Below, piece after piece: positions 1 through 6,011 of a stretch of 7,039 nt of DNA. Positions within the stretch are counted from its first letter, which is position 1, and each line of letters opens with the position of its first letter. This DNA comes from Leucobacter sp. GTDB lineage: Bacteria > Actinomycetota > Actinomycetes > Actinomycetales > Microbacteriaceae. The notes beneath the pieces were generated by a model, which worked only from the letters and a program-made list of their open reading frames with translations, searched no databases and had not been told where the DNA came from. The stretch is from assembly GCA_012510755.1 (NCBI GenBank), contig JAAZHL010000109.1, positions 1 to 7,039 on the forward strand, given 5' to 3'. The position numbers and the translations under genes were made by a program.

Positions 1-969
1 CCCATCATCTGCGGTCAGAGGATCAGCCTCAACTTGATCGAGCAGCGCCCGCCATTGCGACATGGCCTGATCGACGCTGCCCGAGAGCGGGCATTCGTTG
101 CGTGTGAGGCAGTCGGTCACATATGCGCGCAACGCCAACTCGAAGCCGCGCGTCTGCTCACGCACCACCTCTGCCTCAGATGATGTCGGGTCAATGGCGC
201 CGTCGAGCACGAGCCGCCCGACCCTCTCGGGATAGGCGTCAGCGAAGCGTGCCCCAATGTAGGTGCCGTATGAGTAGCCGAGGTAGTTGAGCTTGTCGTC
301 GCCCACGATTTCGCGCAGCATGTTCAGATCTTGCACGGTCGAGCCCGTGTCTACGTGGGCGCGCAAGGGGCCGGTGGCATCGAGGCAGGCCTCGCCGAAC
401 TCAGCGATCTCGACGAGGGCGGCATCGACCCATGCTTGGCTGCCGGGTTCAAGGTCGTCCGTCTCTGAGCTGCCGAATAGGTAGTCATCCATTGCCGAGT
501 TATCGAGACAGGTGACTGCGCTCGACGCGCCGACACCTCGCGGATCCCACCCAATGACGTCATACTGCTGTTGCAGGTCTGCGCCGACTGCGTAGTCGAT
601 GCTCGACGAGATGTAGTTCACTCCTGAGGCGCCCGGCCCACCCGGGTTCACAAAGAGTGTGCCGATTGGGTTGCCGCTCAGTGCTGGTTGTTTGACGAGA
701 GCGAGCTTGATGCGCTCACCTTCGGGGTCGGCCCAGTCGAGCGGTGCCTGCACCGCAGCACACTGCATGTCGCCACATTCTCGCCATCGCGGTTGCTGCC
801 CGCCGAAATCAGTGCCGACCACCTCGGTCGGCTTGCTGCCTTGCGACGAACGAATCAGCTGTTCAAACACGCTAACGAGTGGGGCACACCCGCTCAACGC
901 AAGCGCAGCGACCAGACTGGCAGCGATCAGGGCCATTCGTGTGCTGCGAGCACCTGTGTGTGGTTTCAT
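1..969 (-). CDS. Lipoprotein alpha/beta-hydrolase, tripeptidyl-aminopeptidase (TAP/SlpD-E) type, C-terminus outside window
   Basis: The reading frame is open for 323 codons and runs off the left edge, so the C-terminal part is missing. Family members are about 500 residues. Residues 1-28 form a lipoprotein signal: Arg8 and Arg11, a hydrophobic stretch, then the lipobox LSGC with Cys28 as the lipidation site. The protein should be anchored outside the membrane. The hydrolase body shows WRECGDMQC and PLDWADP (62-82), the oxyanion-hole motif NPGGPG (108-113), WDPRG, and the nucleophile elbow GYSYG with Ser233. The catalytic Asp and His and the TAP-like C-terminal domain would lie beyond the edge. 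Such enzymes cleave N-terminal peptides or esters; the substrate is unknown. The ATG overlaps the holB stop as ATGA and has a GAGGGGAG ribosome site seven bases upstream. Met12 is a possible alternative start that keeps the signal. I am sure of the family, not of the substrate. Confidence 0.9.
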   Translation of the reverse strand, partial: MKPHTGARSTRMALIAASLVAALALSGCAPLVSVFEQLIRSSQGSKPTEVVGTDFGGQQPRWRECGDMQCAAVQAPLDWADPEGERIKLALVKQPALSGNPIGTLFVNPGGPGASGVNYISSSIDYAVGADLQQQYDVIGWDPRGVGASSAVTCLDNSAMDDYLFGSSETDDLEPGSQAWVDAALVEIAEFGEACLDATGPLRAHVDTGSTVQDLNMLREIVGDDKLNYLGYSYGTYIGARFADAYPERVGRLVLDGAIDPTSSEAEVVREQTRGFELALRAYVTDCLTRNECPLSGSVDQAMSQWRALLDQVEADPLTADDG

Positions 970-2135
970 CGCGTGGCTCCCCTCGCTGTGTGCGGCTCGC
1001 CCTGTGCGACGATGCCCGCAAACATAGCTTCGAGCACGAGACCGGGTGTGACTGCGCGGGCGAGTCGGTCGCGTGCCTGCTCAATAATGTCGACCGCGGC
1101 AAGGGTGCGCGCCGCGCCCCACTTCTTGGCAAGCGCCACGATCTCAGCCTGCCATTCGAGATTGACTGGTTCGAGGTGCGCCTGCATGGCCGCAAGCAAC
1201 ACGTCTCGGTATACCGACAACAGATCTGTCAAGATGCGGTCGATGCCGTCGCGCAGGCTGCGTGTCGCCCGCCGTTTCTGGTCTTCTTCGAGCGCTCGCA
1301 TCTGTGATCTGAGCTGCGGCGGCAGTGTTGCGCCGGGGGCGAGCCCCATATTGCGCATGGCATCGGCGCGTTCGCTCGCATTGAGTTCGGTGGTCAGTGC
1401 TTCTGCGTCTGCCTGAGCGACTTTGAGCAGCTCTGCAGCTGCTCGCATGCCATCGCTCAGGGTCTCGACTCGCAGGGCGATCTCGACCGTTCGTTCACGA
1501 CGCGCCAGTGCCTCAGCGTCACCTGCGAGTCGCCGCGCCATACCGATGTGGCTCTGCGCGAGCCGTGCTGCCCGCTCGGCGAGCGCGAGGCCGGCCTCGT
1601 CGCGTTCGTGCAGCAGCCGGGCGATCTCGCTGGGCTGAGGGGTCACAAGACGCAACGACCTCGTGCGCGAGCGAATCGTGGGCAACAGATCGGCCTCGCT
1701 CGGTGCGCAAAGCACCCACACGGTGCGCTCTGGTGGTTCTTCGAGGGCTTTGAGCAGCACGTTCGAGGTGCGCTCGGGCATGCGATCGGCGTCTTCGATA
1801 ACGATGACCCGGTGCCGCCCCTCTGCCGGTGCAAAGTGCGCGTTTGCAACGATGTCTCGCACATCGTCGATGCCGATAATGAGTTTCTGCGTGGTGAGCA
1901 CCGCGGCGTCTGGGTGGGTGCGGCCACGCACCATGGCATAGACGTTCTCGCGGTCGACGGGGTCACGTGCAATGAGCGCAGCAGCAAAACGCAGGGCGAG
2001 ATTTGACCGGCCCGAACCCGGCGGGCCGGTAATGAGCCAAGCGTGTGCGAGTTCACGCTCGCCACCCGGTGCAGCGGCCTGCTCAAGCACGCTCACAGCC
2101 TCGGTCTGGCCGACGATCTCACTCCAAAAGCTCAC
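966..2135 (-). CDS. holB: DNA polymerase III subunit delta' (clamp loader)
   Basis: This is the 389-residue delta' subunit of the clamp loader, which helps open and load the beta sliding clamp at replication forks. It shows the AAA+ layout: GQTEAV near the N-terminus, HAWLITGPPGSGRS with a P-loop-like 37-44, VIVIEDADRM (110-119), NVLLKALEEPP (125-135) and TIRSRT (153-158). Two details fit a subunit that does not hydrolyse ATP: the P-loop Lys is Arg43, and the SRC arginine-finger motif reads SRT. The cysteine cluster that binds zinc in many delta' proteins is absent; Cys143 is the only cysteine. As I recall, this is usual in Microbacteriaceae. The C-terminal half is helical and contains PPQLRSQMRALEEDQKRRATRSLRDG-like sequence typical of actinobacterial HolB. 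The start is GTG with only a weak ribosome site. It overlaps the downstream lipoprotein gene by four bases. Confidence 0.95.
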   Translation of the reverse strand: MSFWSEIVGQTEAVSVLEQAAAPGGERELAHAWLITGPPGSGRSNLALRFAAALIARDPVDRENVYAMVRGRTHPDAAVLTTQKLIIGIDDVRDIVANAHFAPAEGRHRVIVIEDADRMPERTSNVLLKALEEPPERTVWVLCAPSEADLLPTIRSRTRSLRLVTPQPSEIARLLHERDEAGLALAERAARLAQSHIGMARRLAGDAEALARRERTVEIALRVETLSDGMRAAAELLKVAQADAEALTTELNASERADAMRNMGLAPGATLPPQLRSQMRALEEDQKRRATRSLRDGIDRILTDLLSVYRDVLLAAMQAHLEPVNLEWQAEIVALAKKWGAARTLAAVDIIEQARDRLARAVTPGLVLEAMFAGIVAQGEPHTARGATR

Positions 2136-2141
2136 GCCCTA

Positions 2142-2147
2142 AGAGTA
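2142..2147 (-). promoter_or_regulatory. Candidate -10 box for a leaderless holB transcript
   Basis: Read on the minus strand this is TACTCT, a TANNNT match, followed by the six bases TAGGGC and then the GTG of holB. In Actinobacteria a -10 box at that distance usually places the transcription start on the start codon itself, giving a leaderless mRNA. The lack of a good Shine-Dalgarno sequence before this GTG fits. An overlapping alternative is GATACT (2144-2149). I see no convincing -35 element. The inference rests on one short motif. Confidence 0.4.
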
Positions 2148-2190
2148 TCGGTGGCGGGTGACAGTTTGGGTGAGAGCGGGCAGATTGCAA

Positions 2191-2218
2191 GGTGACATCA
2201 CCGCCGCGAACGGGCGGC
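2191..2218. repeat. Small inverted repeats between acyl-CoA dehydrogenase and holB
   Basis: The 83-base gap 2136-2218 holds two small symmetric elements. GGTGACATCACC (2191-2202) is a 5-bp inverted repeat with a two-base centre. GCCGC/GCGGC (2203-2207 and 2214-2218) can form a short hairpin directly after the dehydrogenase stop codon. On the minus strand no T-run follows, so as a terminator it would be weak. The first element could equally be a protein-binding site upstream of holB. Short repeats of this kind occur by chance in GC-rich DNA. Confidence 0.25.
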
Positions 2219-3358
2219 TCACACGGCGAGGCCGTCAGCGCGGGCGAGCACCTGCAGCATCACCTCGTCTGCGCCGCCGCCGATCGACGACAGCCGAGCG
2301 TCGCGCAAGAAGCGGGCCGTCCAATTCTCTTCCATATAGCCCATTCCCCCGTGCAGCTGCACGCAGAGGTCGGCCACCTCACGCATCAGGCGTCCCGCAA
2401 CCAGCTTGCCTACCGTGGCCTCACGAGTGATATCTTCGCCTCCCTCAAGCATGCGACACATTTTCTCGTTGAGGGCACGCAACAGCTCGACCTGCGCTGC
2501 AAGCTCGGTCAACTGAAATGCGGGGTACTGCCGCGTGGCGAGTGGCGCACCAAAGGTTGCTCGGGTGCGCAAATATTCCCTGGTTTTCTCGAGGGCCCAT
2601 TCACAGGCACCGACCGTGCCGAAGCAGGCCGACAGCCGTTCGATTACAAACTGCTGCATTTGCTGCTGAAAGCCCCGACCGATCTCACCGATCGTATTTG
2701 AGACGGGCACGCGCGCGTTTTCCAGTCGCAGCTCGACCGTGTCTGATGCACGATGACCGAGCTTTTCGAGCTTGCGCACCACCTCGAACCCAGGGGTGTC
2801 GCTTGGCACGATGATTTGCGACATGCCACGATAACCACCCTCGTTGCTCGTGCGCACCAGCATGCAGAACCAATCGGCCTGTGCCCCATTGGTGATGAAT
2901 ATCTTTGCCCCGTTGATGACCCAGTCATCGCCGTCTCGCACCGCATGGGTGCTGAGCGCGGCCACATCAGAACCGGCCTCGGGCTCGGTCACCGCGATTG
3001 CGGCGACGTGTCGTCCTTCGATTGCTGGCCGCAAGTATTTTTCTTGCAGTTCCCGGCTGCCATACCGGGCGAGTGAGGGCGTCGCCATATGCATTTGCAC
3101 GTTGATCGCGAGTGATACCGAGGCGATGTTGTGGCGGGCGAGTTCGTCGGCGAGCGCCATCTGATATTCAAGTGGCGCGTCTTCGCCACCGATTTCAGCG
3201 CTGTAGCCGAGCCCCAGCCAGCCGTGCTCGGCAAGCTTTGCAAAGAGCGCGTGCGCGTCGAACGAGCCTTGCGTTTCCCACTCATTGATATATGGGGTGA
3301 TCTCGCGCTCAATGACAGCGCGGGCGCTGGCGCGAAACTGCTCAATTTCGTAGCTCAT
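2219..3358 (-). CDS. Acyl-CoA dehydrogenase, isovaleryl/AtuD-like active-site arrangement
   Basis: This 379-residue FAD enzyme introduces the alpha,beta double bond into an acyl-CoA and passes electrons to ETF. Both family signatures are intact: AVTEPEAGSDVAA (122-134) and the C-terminal QLHGGMGY...R...D pattern (334-353). The usual C-terminal catalytic Glu of the YEGT type is not there; the site reads SIGGGADEVM (358-367), with Gly361 at the Glu position. Instead FVIERL carries Glu240 where isovaleryl-CoA and long-chain dehydrogenases have their base. SIGGGADEVML endings also occur in the citronellyl-CoA dehydrogenase (AtuD) group, so a methyl-branched or isoprenoid-like substrate is plausible but unproven. 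The ATG has a strong AAAGGAG site. It lies 115 bases downstream of the acyl-CoA ligase gene on the same strand and probably acts right after it in the pathway. Confidence 0.93.
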   Translation of the reverse strand: MSYEIEQFRASARAVIEREITPYINEWETQGSFDAHALFAKLAEHGWLGLGYSAEIGGEDAPLEYQMALADELARHNIASVSLAINVQMHMATPSLARYGSRELQEKYLRPAIEGRHVAAIAVTEPEAGSDVAALSTHAVRDGDDWVINGAKIFITNGAQADWFCMLVRTSNEGGYRGMSQIIVPSDTPGFEVVRKLEKLGHRASDTVELRLENARVPVSNTIGEIGRGFQQQMQQFVIERLSACFGTVGACEWALEKTREYLRTRATFGAPLATRQYPAFQLTELAAQVELLRALNEKMCRMLEGGEDITREATVGKLVAGRLMREVADLCVQLHGGMGYMEENWTARFLRDARLSSIGGGADEVMLQVLARADGLAV

Positions 3359-3364
3359 CGTAGA

Positions 3365-3371
3365 CTCCTTT
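3365..3371 (-). promoter_or_regulatory. Ribosome binding site of the acyl-CoA dehydrogenase
   Basis: The minus strand reads AAAGGAG, followed by six bases (TCTACG) and the ATG. This strong Shine-Dalgarno match fixes the start codon of the dehydrogenase. Confidence 0.8.
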
Positions 3372-3407
3372 GTCTGCGGGTACTGCGGGAATTACTGGTA
3401 CTGCGGC
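3372..3407. repeat. Degenerate 9-bp tandem repeat upstream of the dehydrogenase
   Basis: Four consecutive 9-base units resemble TACTGCGGG: GTCTGCGGG, TACTGCGGG, AATTACTGG and TACTGCGGC. GGTACTGCGG is present exactly twice (3379-3388 and 3397-3406), 18 bases apart. The stretch lies in the untranslated part before the dehydrogenase ribosome site. It could be two protein-binding half-sites on the same helix face region or simple slippage; the sequence does not decide. Confidence 0.35.
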
Positions 3408-3426
3408 CCGTTTGCCTGCATGCGCA

Positions 3427-3463
3427 GGGTGCTCGTTCACGCCATTCTCGTGCACGAGCACCC
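3427..3463 (-). terminator. Strong hairpin between ligase and dehydrogenase genes
   Basis: GGGTGCTCGT (3427-3436) and ACGAGCACCC (3454-3463) pair perfectly over 10 bp. After one mismatch CACG/CGTG adds four more pairs and leaves a 7-base loop. The hairpin begins ten bases after the ligase stop codon in the minus-strand direction. No T-run follows on that strand, so it is not a classical intrinsic terminator. It may be a partial terminator or an mRNA-processing or stabilising structure that sets different levels of ligase and dehydrogenase. The symmetry is seen directly; the role is inferred. Confidence 0.55.
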
Positions 3464-3473
3464 CACGATCAAA

Positions 3474-5033
3474 TCAGTCAGCTACCTCTGCGCTGAGCTG
3501 CTCGCGCAGTTCGACTTTACGTACCTTGCCAGCAACCGTGCGCGGCAGCGTCTCGAGAAACACGATGCGCTTGGGCACTTTGTACCCGGCAAGTCGCTCG
3601 CGGGCGTAGCTCGCGATCTCTTCGGTGAGCGAAGCTTCGTCTGCTGTGGCGGCCTCGGTTTTCACAATGACTGCGGTGACTGCTTCGCCCCAGGTCGGGT
3701 GCGGGGTGCCAATAATGGCCACCTCACCAACGGCCGGGTGCGCGATGAGCGCCTGCTCGACCTCGACCGAGTAGACGTTCTCGCCGCCAGAGATCACCAT
3801 GTCCTTCTTGCGGTCGACGATGCGGTAGAAGCCGTCTTCGTCAAAGGTGACGAGGTCGCCAGAGTAGAACCAGCCGTCTTTGAATGACTCCTCGTTCGCG
3901 AGCGGGCGGTTCCAGTATCCCTTGATGATTGAGGGGCCCTGAATGATGAGTTCGCCGACCTCGCCGACGCCCACGTCGCGACCGTGTTCGTCGACGGCAC
4001 GAAAGTTCACGTGGGTTGAGGGGCGCCCGATCGACCCGGCGTGGGTTTTCACGAACTCGCCTGGCAGCGTCGACGCCATCGCGGCTGTCTCGGTCATGCC
4101 GAACCCTTCGGTGAATGAGATGCCCTTGGCCTGCAGTGCGTCAATGATCGGAATCGGGCATGGCGCGCCACCGCTGATCGCAACGTCAAGCGACGAGACA
4201 TCGTGGGCGTCGAGGGCGCCTGACTGCAGCAGTGCACCCCACATGGTCGGCACTGCGAAGGCCTTCGTGACTCCGTATTCTTCAACGGCTGCCGCCCAGG
4301 TCGCCGGGTTGAAGTTTTCGAGCACGACGTTTGCGCCACCCCAATACACCGACGGCAGGGTGTAGACGGCGAGCGCACCGATGTGGAACAGCGGCGCAGT
4401 GACCAAGTTGACGTCGTAGCGGTTGAGACCGCGTTCAAAACTGTTGTGGTACAGCGACACCCAGAACAGGTTGGTGTGGCTGATCATTGCGCCCTTGGGG
4501 GTGCCGGTGGTGCCTGAGGTGTACATCAGCACGGCGGGCGTTTCGGGGTCGACGTCAATGAACTGTGCGGTCGGGTCGCCTGCTTCAAGCAGTTCATCGA
4601 AGCTGGTGCGGGTGCGTTCGATGCGCTCGGCAGCAGTTGGGAGGTCGAGGATCTCGCGCACCTCAGTGCCATCGAGCGCCGCTTCGGCGGTCTCGCGCAG
4701 CGAAGTGCTCGCGAACATCAGGTCGGCACCCGAGTCCTTCAAGATGAAGTTGATCTCGGGCGCGGTGAGCCGAAAGTTCACCATTACCGTGATTGCGCCG
4801 AGCTTTGCGGTGGCAAACAGCAGCTCCAGCATTGCCGGGCTGTTGAGGCTGTAGATCGCCACCCGGTCACCTGGCTGCACGCCTCGCTGTTTCATTGCCG
4901 AAGCGAGCCTCGTGGTTCGCTCGTCGAGCTCGCCGTAAGTGAACTGCTCGCCTGTGTCACCGTCTACCAGTGCCGTGCGGTCAGCATTGCGAAGTGCGTG
5001 AATGGTGAGCCATTTGCCGAGAGGTGCGCTCAA
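3474..5033 (-). CDS. AMP-forming acyl-CoA ligase (fatty-acyl-CoA synthetase family)
   Basis: This 519-residue enzyme of the ANL superfamily activates a carboxylic acid with ATP to an acyl-adenylate and then forms the CoA thioester. All core motifs are visible: P-loop YTSGTTGTPKG (171-181), PLFHIGAL (214-221), EGFGMTET (309-316), YSGDL (390-394), the hinge region DRKKDMVISGGENVYS (407-422), and PRTVAGKVRK (497-506) with Lys503 as the adenylation lysine. Length is normal for the family. It has no signal peptide, so it is cytosolic. The chain length or branching of the substrate cannot be read from these motifs. The start is TTG, chosen because AAAGGAG lies seven bases before it. It is the first gene of the leftward unit, fires from the divergent control region, and is followed by the acyl-CoA dehydrogenase, which would use its product. 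Confidence 0.93.
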   Translation of the reverse strand: MSAPLGKWLTIHALRNADRTALVDGDTGEQFTYGELDERTTRLASAMKQRGVQPGDRVAIYSLNSPAMLELLFATAKLGAITVMVNFRLTAPEINFILKDSGADLMFASTSLRETAEAALDGTEVREILDLPTAAERIERTRTSFDELLEAGDPTAQFIDVDPETPAVLMYTSGTTGTPKGAMISHTNLFWVSLYHNSFERGLNRYDVNLVTAPLFHIGALAVYTLPSVYWGGANVVLENFNPATWAAAVEEYGVTKAFAVPTMWGALLQSGALDAHDVSSLDVAISGGAPCPIPIIDALQAKGISFTEGFGMTETAAMASTLPGEFVKTHAGSIGRPSTHVNFRAVDEHGRDVGVGEVGELIIQGPSIIKGYWNRPLANEESFKDGWFYSGDLVTFDEDGFYRIVDRKKDMVISGGENVYSVEVEQALIAHPAVGEVAIIGTPHPTWGEAVTAVIVKTEAATADEASLTEEIASYARERLAGYKVPKRIVFLETLPRTVAGKVRKVELREQLSAEVAD

Positions 5034-5040
5034 GACGATT

Positions 5041-5047
5041 CTCCTTT
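5041..5047 (-). promoter_or_regulatory. Ribosome binding site that fixes the TTG start of the ligase
   Basis: The minus strand reads AAAGGAG, seven bases before TTG. It is the reason for choosing the uncommon TTG as the start codon. It matches the site in front of the dehydrogenase exactly. Confidence 0.8.
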
Positions 5048-5048
5048 G

Positions 5049-5062
5049 AACCAGGTTTGGTT
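5049..5062. promoter_or_regulatory. Inverted repeat in the ligase leader
   Basis: AACCA and TGGTT flank the four-base centre GGTT, a perfect 5-bp inverted repeat just upstream of the ligase ribosome site. A near-copy of its right side in opposite orientation, AAACCAAATC (5121-5130), lies in the spacer of the leftward promoter and matches GGTTTGGTTT (5054-5063) at nine of ten positions as an inverted repeat. It could be an accessory operator; no regulator gene is visible in the window. Confidence 0.3.
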
Positions 5063-5096
5063 TGTGGGTGATTGCGTGCGTTGCGGTTTCTGCGTC

Positions 5097-5113
5097 GCAC
5101 GTGTTTCACATGC
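5097..5113. promoter_or_regulatory. Candidate operator at the leftward transcription start
   Basis: GCACGTG and CACATGC flank TTT. Six of seven positions are symmetric, with a perfect GTG-TTT-CAC core. It starts two bases downstream of the predicted leftward -10 box (5115-5120) and therefore covers the expected start point near 5108, the classic place for a repressor. TetR or GntR type regulators are typical for acyl-CoA catabolism, but the regulator is not in the window. Confidence 0.4.
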
Positions 5114-5114
5114 C

Positions 5115-5143
5115 ACTCTAAAACCAAATCCAAAAACAATCAA
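5115..5143 (-). promoter_or_regulatory. Leftward promoter of the ligase/dehydrogenase unit
   Basis: On the minus strand the -35 box is TTGATT (5138-5143), the spacer is 17 bases, and the -10 box is TAGAGT (5115-5120), a TANNNT match. The predicted start is near 5108, giving a leader of about 75 bases before the TTG of the ligase. The box sequences and spacing are seen directly; activity is inferred. Confidence 0.6.
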
Positions 5144-5152
5144 GCGTGATTG
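5137..5152. promoter_or_regulatory. Inverted repeat covering both divergent -35 boxes
   Basis: CAATCA and TGATTG flank AGCG, with 14 of 16 positions symmetric. The left arm contains most of the leftward -35 box (5138-5143) and the right arm overlaps the rightward -35 box (5150-5155). A protein bound here would block or control both promoters at once. Part of the symmetry arises simply because both -35 boxes read TTGATT on opposite strands. Confidence 0.5.
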
Positions 5153-5178
5153 ATTACGTGTCCTTTTTATGAGATAGT
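5150..5178 (+). promoter_or_regulatory. Rightward promoter of the TIGR03084-AtuA unit
   Basis: The -35 box is TTGATT (5150-5155), the spacer is 17 bases, and the -10 box is GATAGT (5173-5178), four of six positions matching TATAAT. The predicted start near 5185 leaves a leader of about 30 bases, which contains the ribosome site. The -35 box is identical to that of the opposing promoter. Confidence 0.55.
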
Positions 5179-5197
5179 GAACATCACTCGCCTGCTT

Positions 5198-5205
5198 AGG
5201 AAGGA
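5198..5205 (+). promoter_or_regulatory. Ribosome binding site of the TIGR03084-family gene
   Basis: AGGAAGGA lies eight bases upstream of the ATG at 5214 and supports that start codon. Confidence 0.75.
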
Positions 5206-5213
5206 CGGTAGAC

Positions 5214-6011
5214 ATGGACGTCACCACCGCTCTACAACTCCTCGACCACGAGTCGAGCGCGCTCGACACCCTCGTCGCGGGCCTCACCGCCGAGCAGTGG
5301 CGACTGCCCACCCCCGCCGAGGGTTGGAGCATCGCCGACCAAATCGCGCACCTCATGTGGACTGATCAAGTATCGGTCATGTCGATCCTCGAACCAGCTG
5401 AATTCACTGCGCTCGCTGCATCAATCGCTAAAGAAGGCGACATGAGCATCGTGGATCGCGAGGCGCACCGCCTCGCTGCCACCCCACCAGCGCAACTGCT
5501 CGAAGACTGGCGAACCGCACGTTCAGCGCTCGCCGACGCGCTCGCAGGTGTCTCTCCCGACGCCCAGCTCACCTGGTTTGGCCCGCCCATGCGCCCCGTC
5601 ACCATGGTCACCGCGCGCATCATGGAAACCTGGGCGCACGCACTCGACGTGTATGACGCCCTCGGCGTCGAGAAGCCCGCGGCCGCACCACTCGCGGCAG
5701 TCGCCCGCATCGGCGTGCGCACCCGAGACTTTGCGTTCAAGTCGAGGCGCATCGAAGCTCCTACCGAAGAGTTTCGCGTTGAGCTCACTATGCCCGATGG
5801 CGAACTGCTCGAGTTCGGCCCGGTCGATGCCGCGCAACAGGTGACGGGCAGCGCCTGGGCGTTTGCTGCGGTAGTCACCCAACGCCGCAACATTGCCGAT
5901 GTCGATCTACACACCGAGGGCGACGACGCTGCCCGTTGGATGAGCATTGCCCAGGCGTTCGCGGGCGCCCCCACCCAAGGCCCCACACCGGGCGAGAGAG
6001 GTCAACGATGA
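5214..6011 (+). CDS. TIGR03084-family metal-binding protein, maleylpyruvate isomerase/DinB-like fold
   Basis: This 265-residue cytosolic protein resembles the actinobacterial TIGR03084 family: an N-terminal mycothiol-dependent maleylpyruvate isomerase-type helical bundle and a small C-terminal domain (about 170-245). A metal site can be read: His46 in DQIAHLMWTD, Glu138 and His142 in METWAHALD. The Glu-x3-His spacing and the early His match the zinc ligands of the Corynebacterium maleylpyruvate isomerase (His52, Glu144, His148, from memory). No function is established for this family. Members of the fold often use a low-molecular-weight thiol, so an isomerase, hydrolase or thiol-transfer step on an acyl intermediate is possible. 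The Pro/Gly-rich tail (252-262) is probably disordered. It is the first gene of the rightward unit and overlaps the AtuA-like gene by ATGA, so the two are probably made together. Confidence 0.87.
   Translation: MDVTTALQLLDHESSALDTLVAGLTAEQWRLPTPAEGWSIADQIAHLMWTDQVSVMSILEPAEFTALAASIAKEGDMSIVDREAHRLAATPPAQLLEDWRTARSALADALAGVSPDAQLTWFGPPMRPVTMVTARIMETWAHALDVYDALGVEKPAAAPLAAVARIGVRTRDFAFKSRRIEAPTEEFRVELTMPDGELLEFGPVDAAQQVTGSAWAFAAVVTQRRNIADVDLHTEGDDAARWMSIAQAFAGAPTQGPTPGERGQR

Noticed and set aside
688..1416. Open frame of 242 codons on the plus strand
   Set aside because: It lies antisense to the lipoprotein gene and holB, both of which have clear family motifs. The composition is rich in Arg, Ser and Ala as expected of a GC-rich shadow frame, and no motif is seen.
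3420..3887. Plus-strand frame of 155 codons
   Set aside because: Begins in the hairpin region and continues antisense to the ligase C-terminal domain, which has intact motifs; no motif of its own.
5054..5130. Distant inverted repeat GGTTTGGTTT / AAACCAAATC as a long hairpin
   Set aside because: The arms are 57 bases apart with one mismatch, and the right arm lies upstream of the predicted transcript start, so no mRNA hairpin would form. Half-sites remain possible but unsupported.
5030..5356. Minus-strand frame of 108 codons across the divergent control region, ending at the ligase start
   Set aside because: It covers both promoters and the antisense of the TIGR03084 gene, shows no motif, and has no supporting ribosome site that I can see. 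A long N-terminal extension of the ligase is also excluded by its stop codon.
5366..5986. Minus-strand frame of 206 codons
   Set aside because: Exact antisense of the TIGR03084-family gene, with Ser/Ala/Arg-rich low-complexity sequence; a shadow of codon usage.
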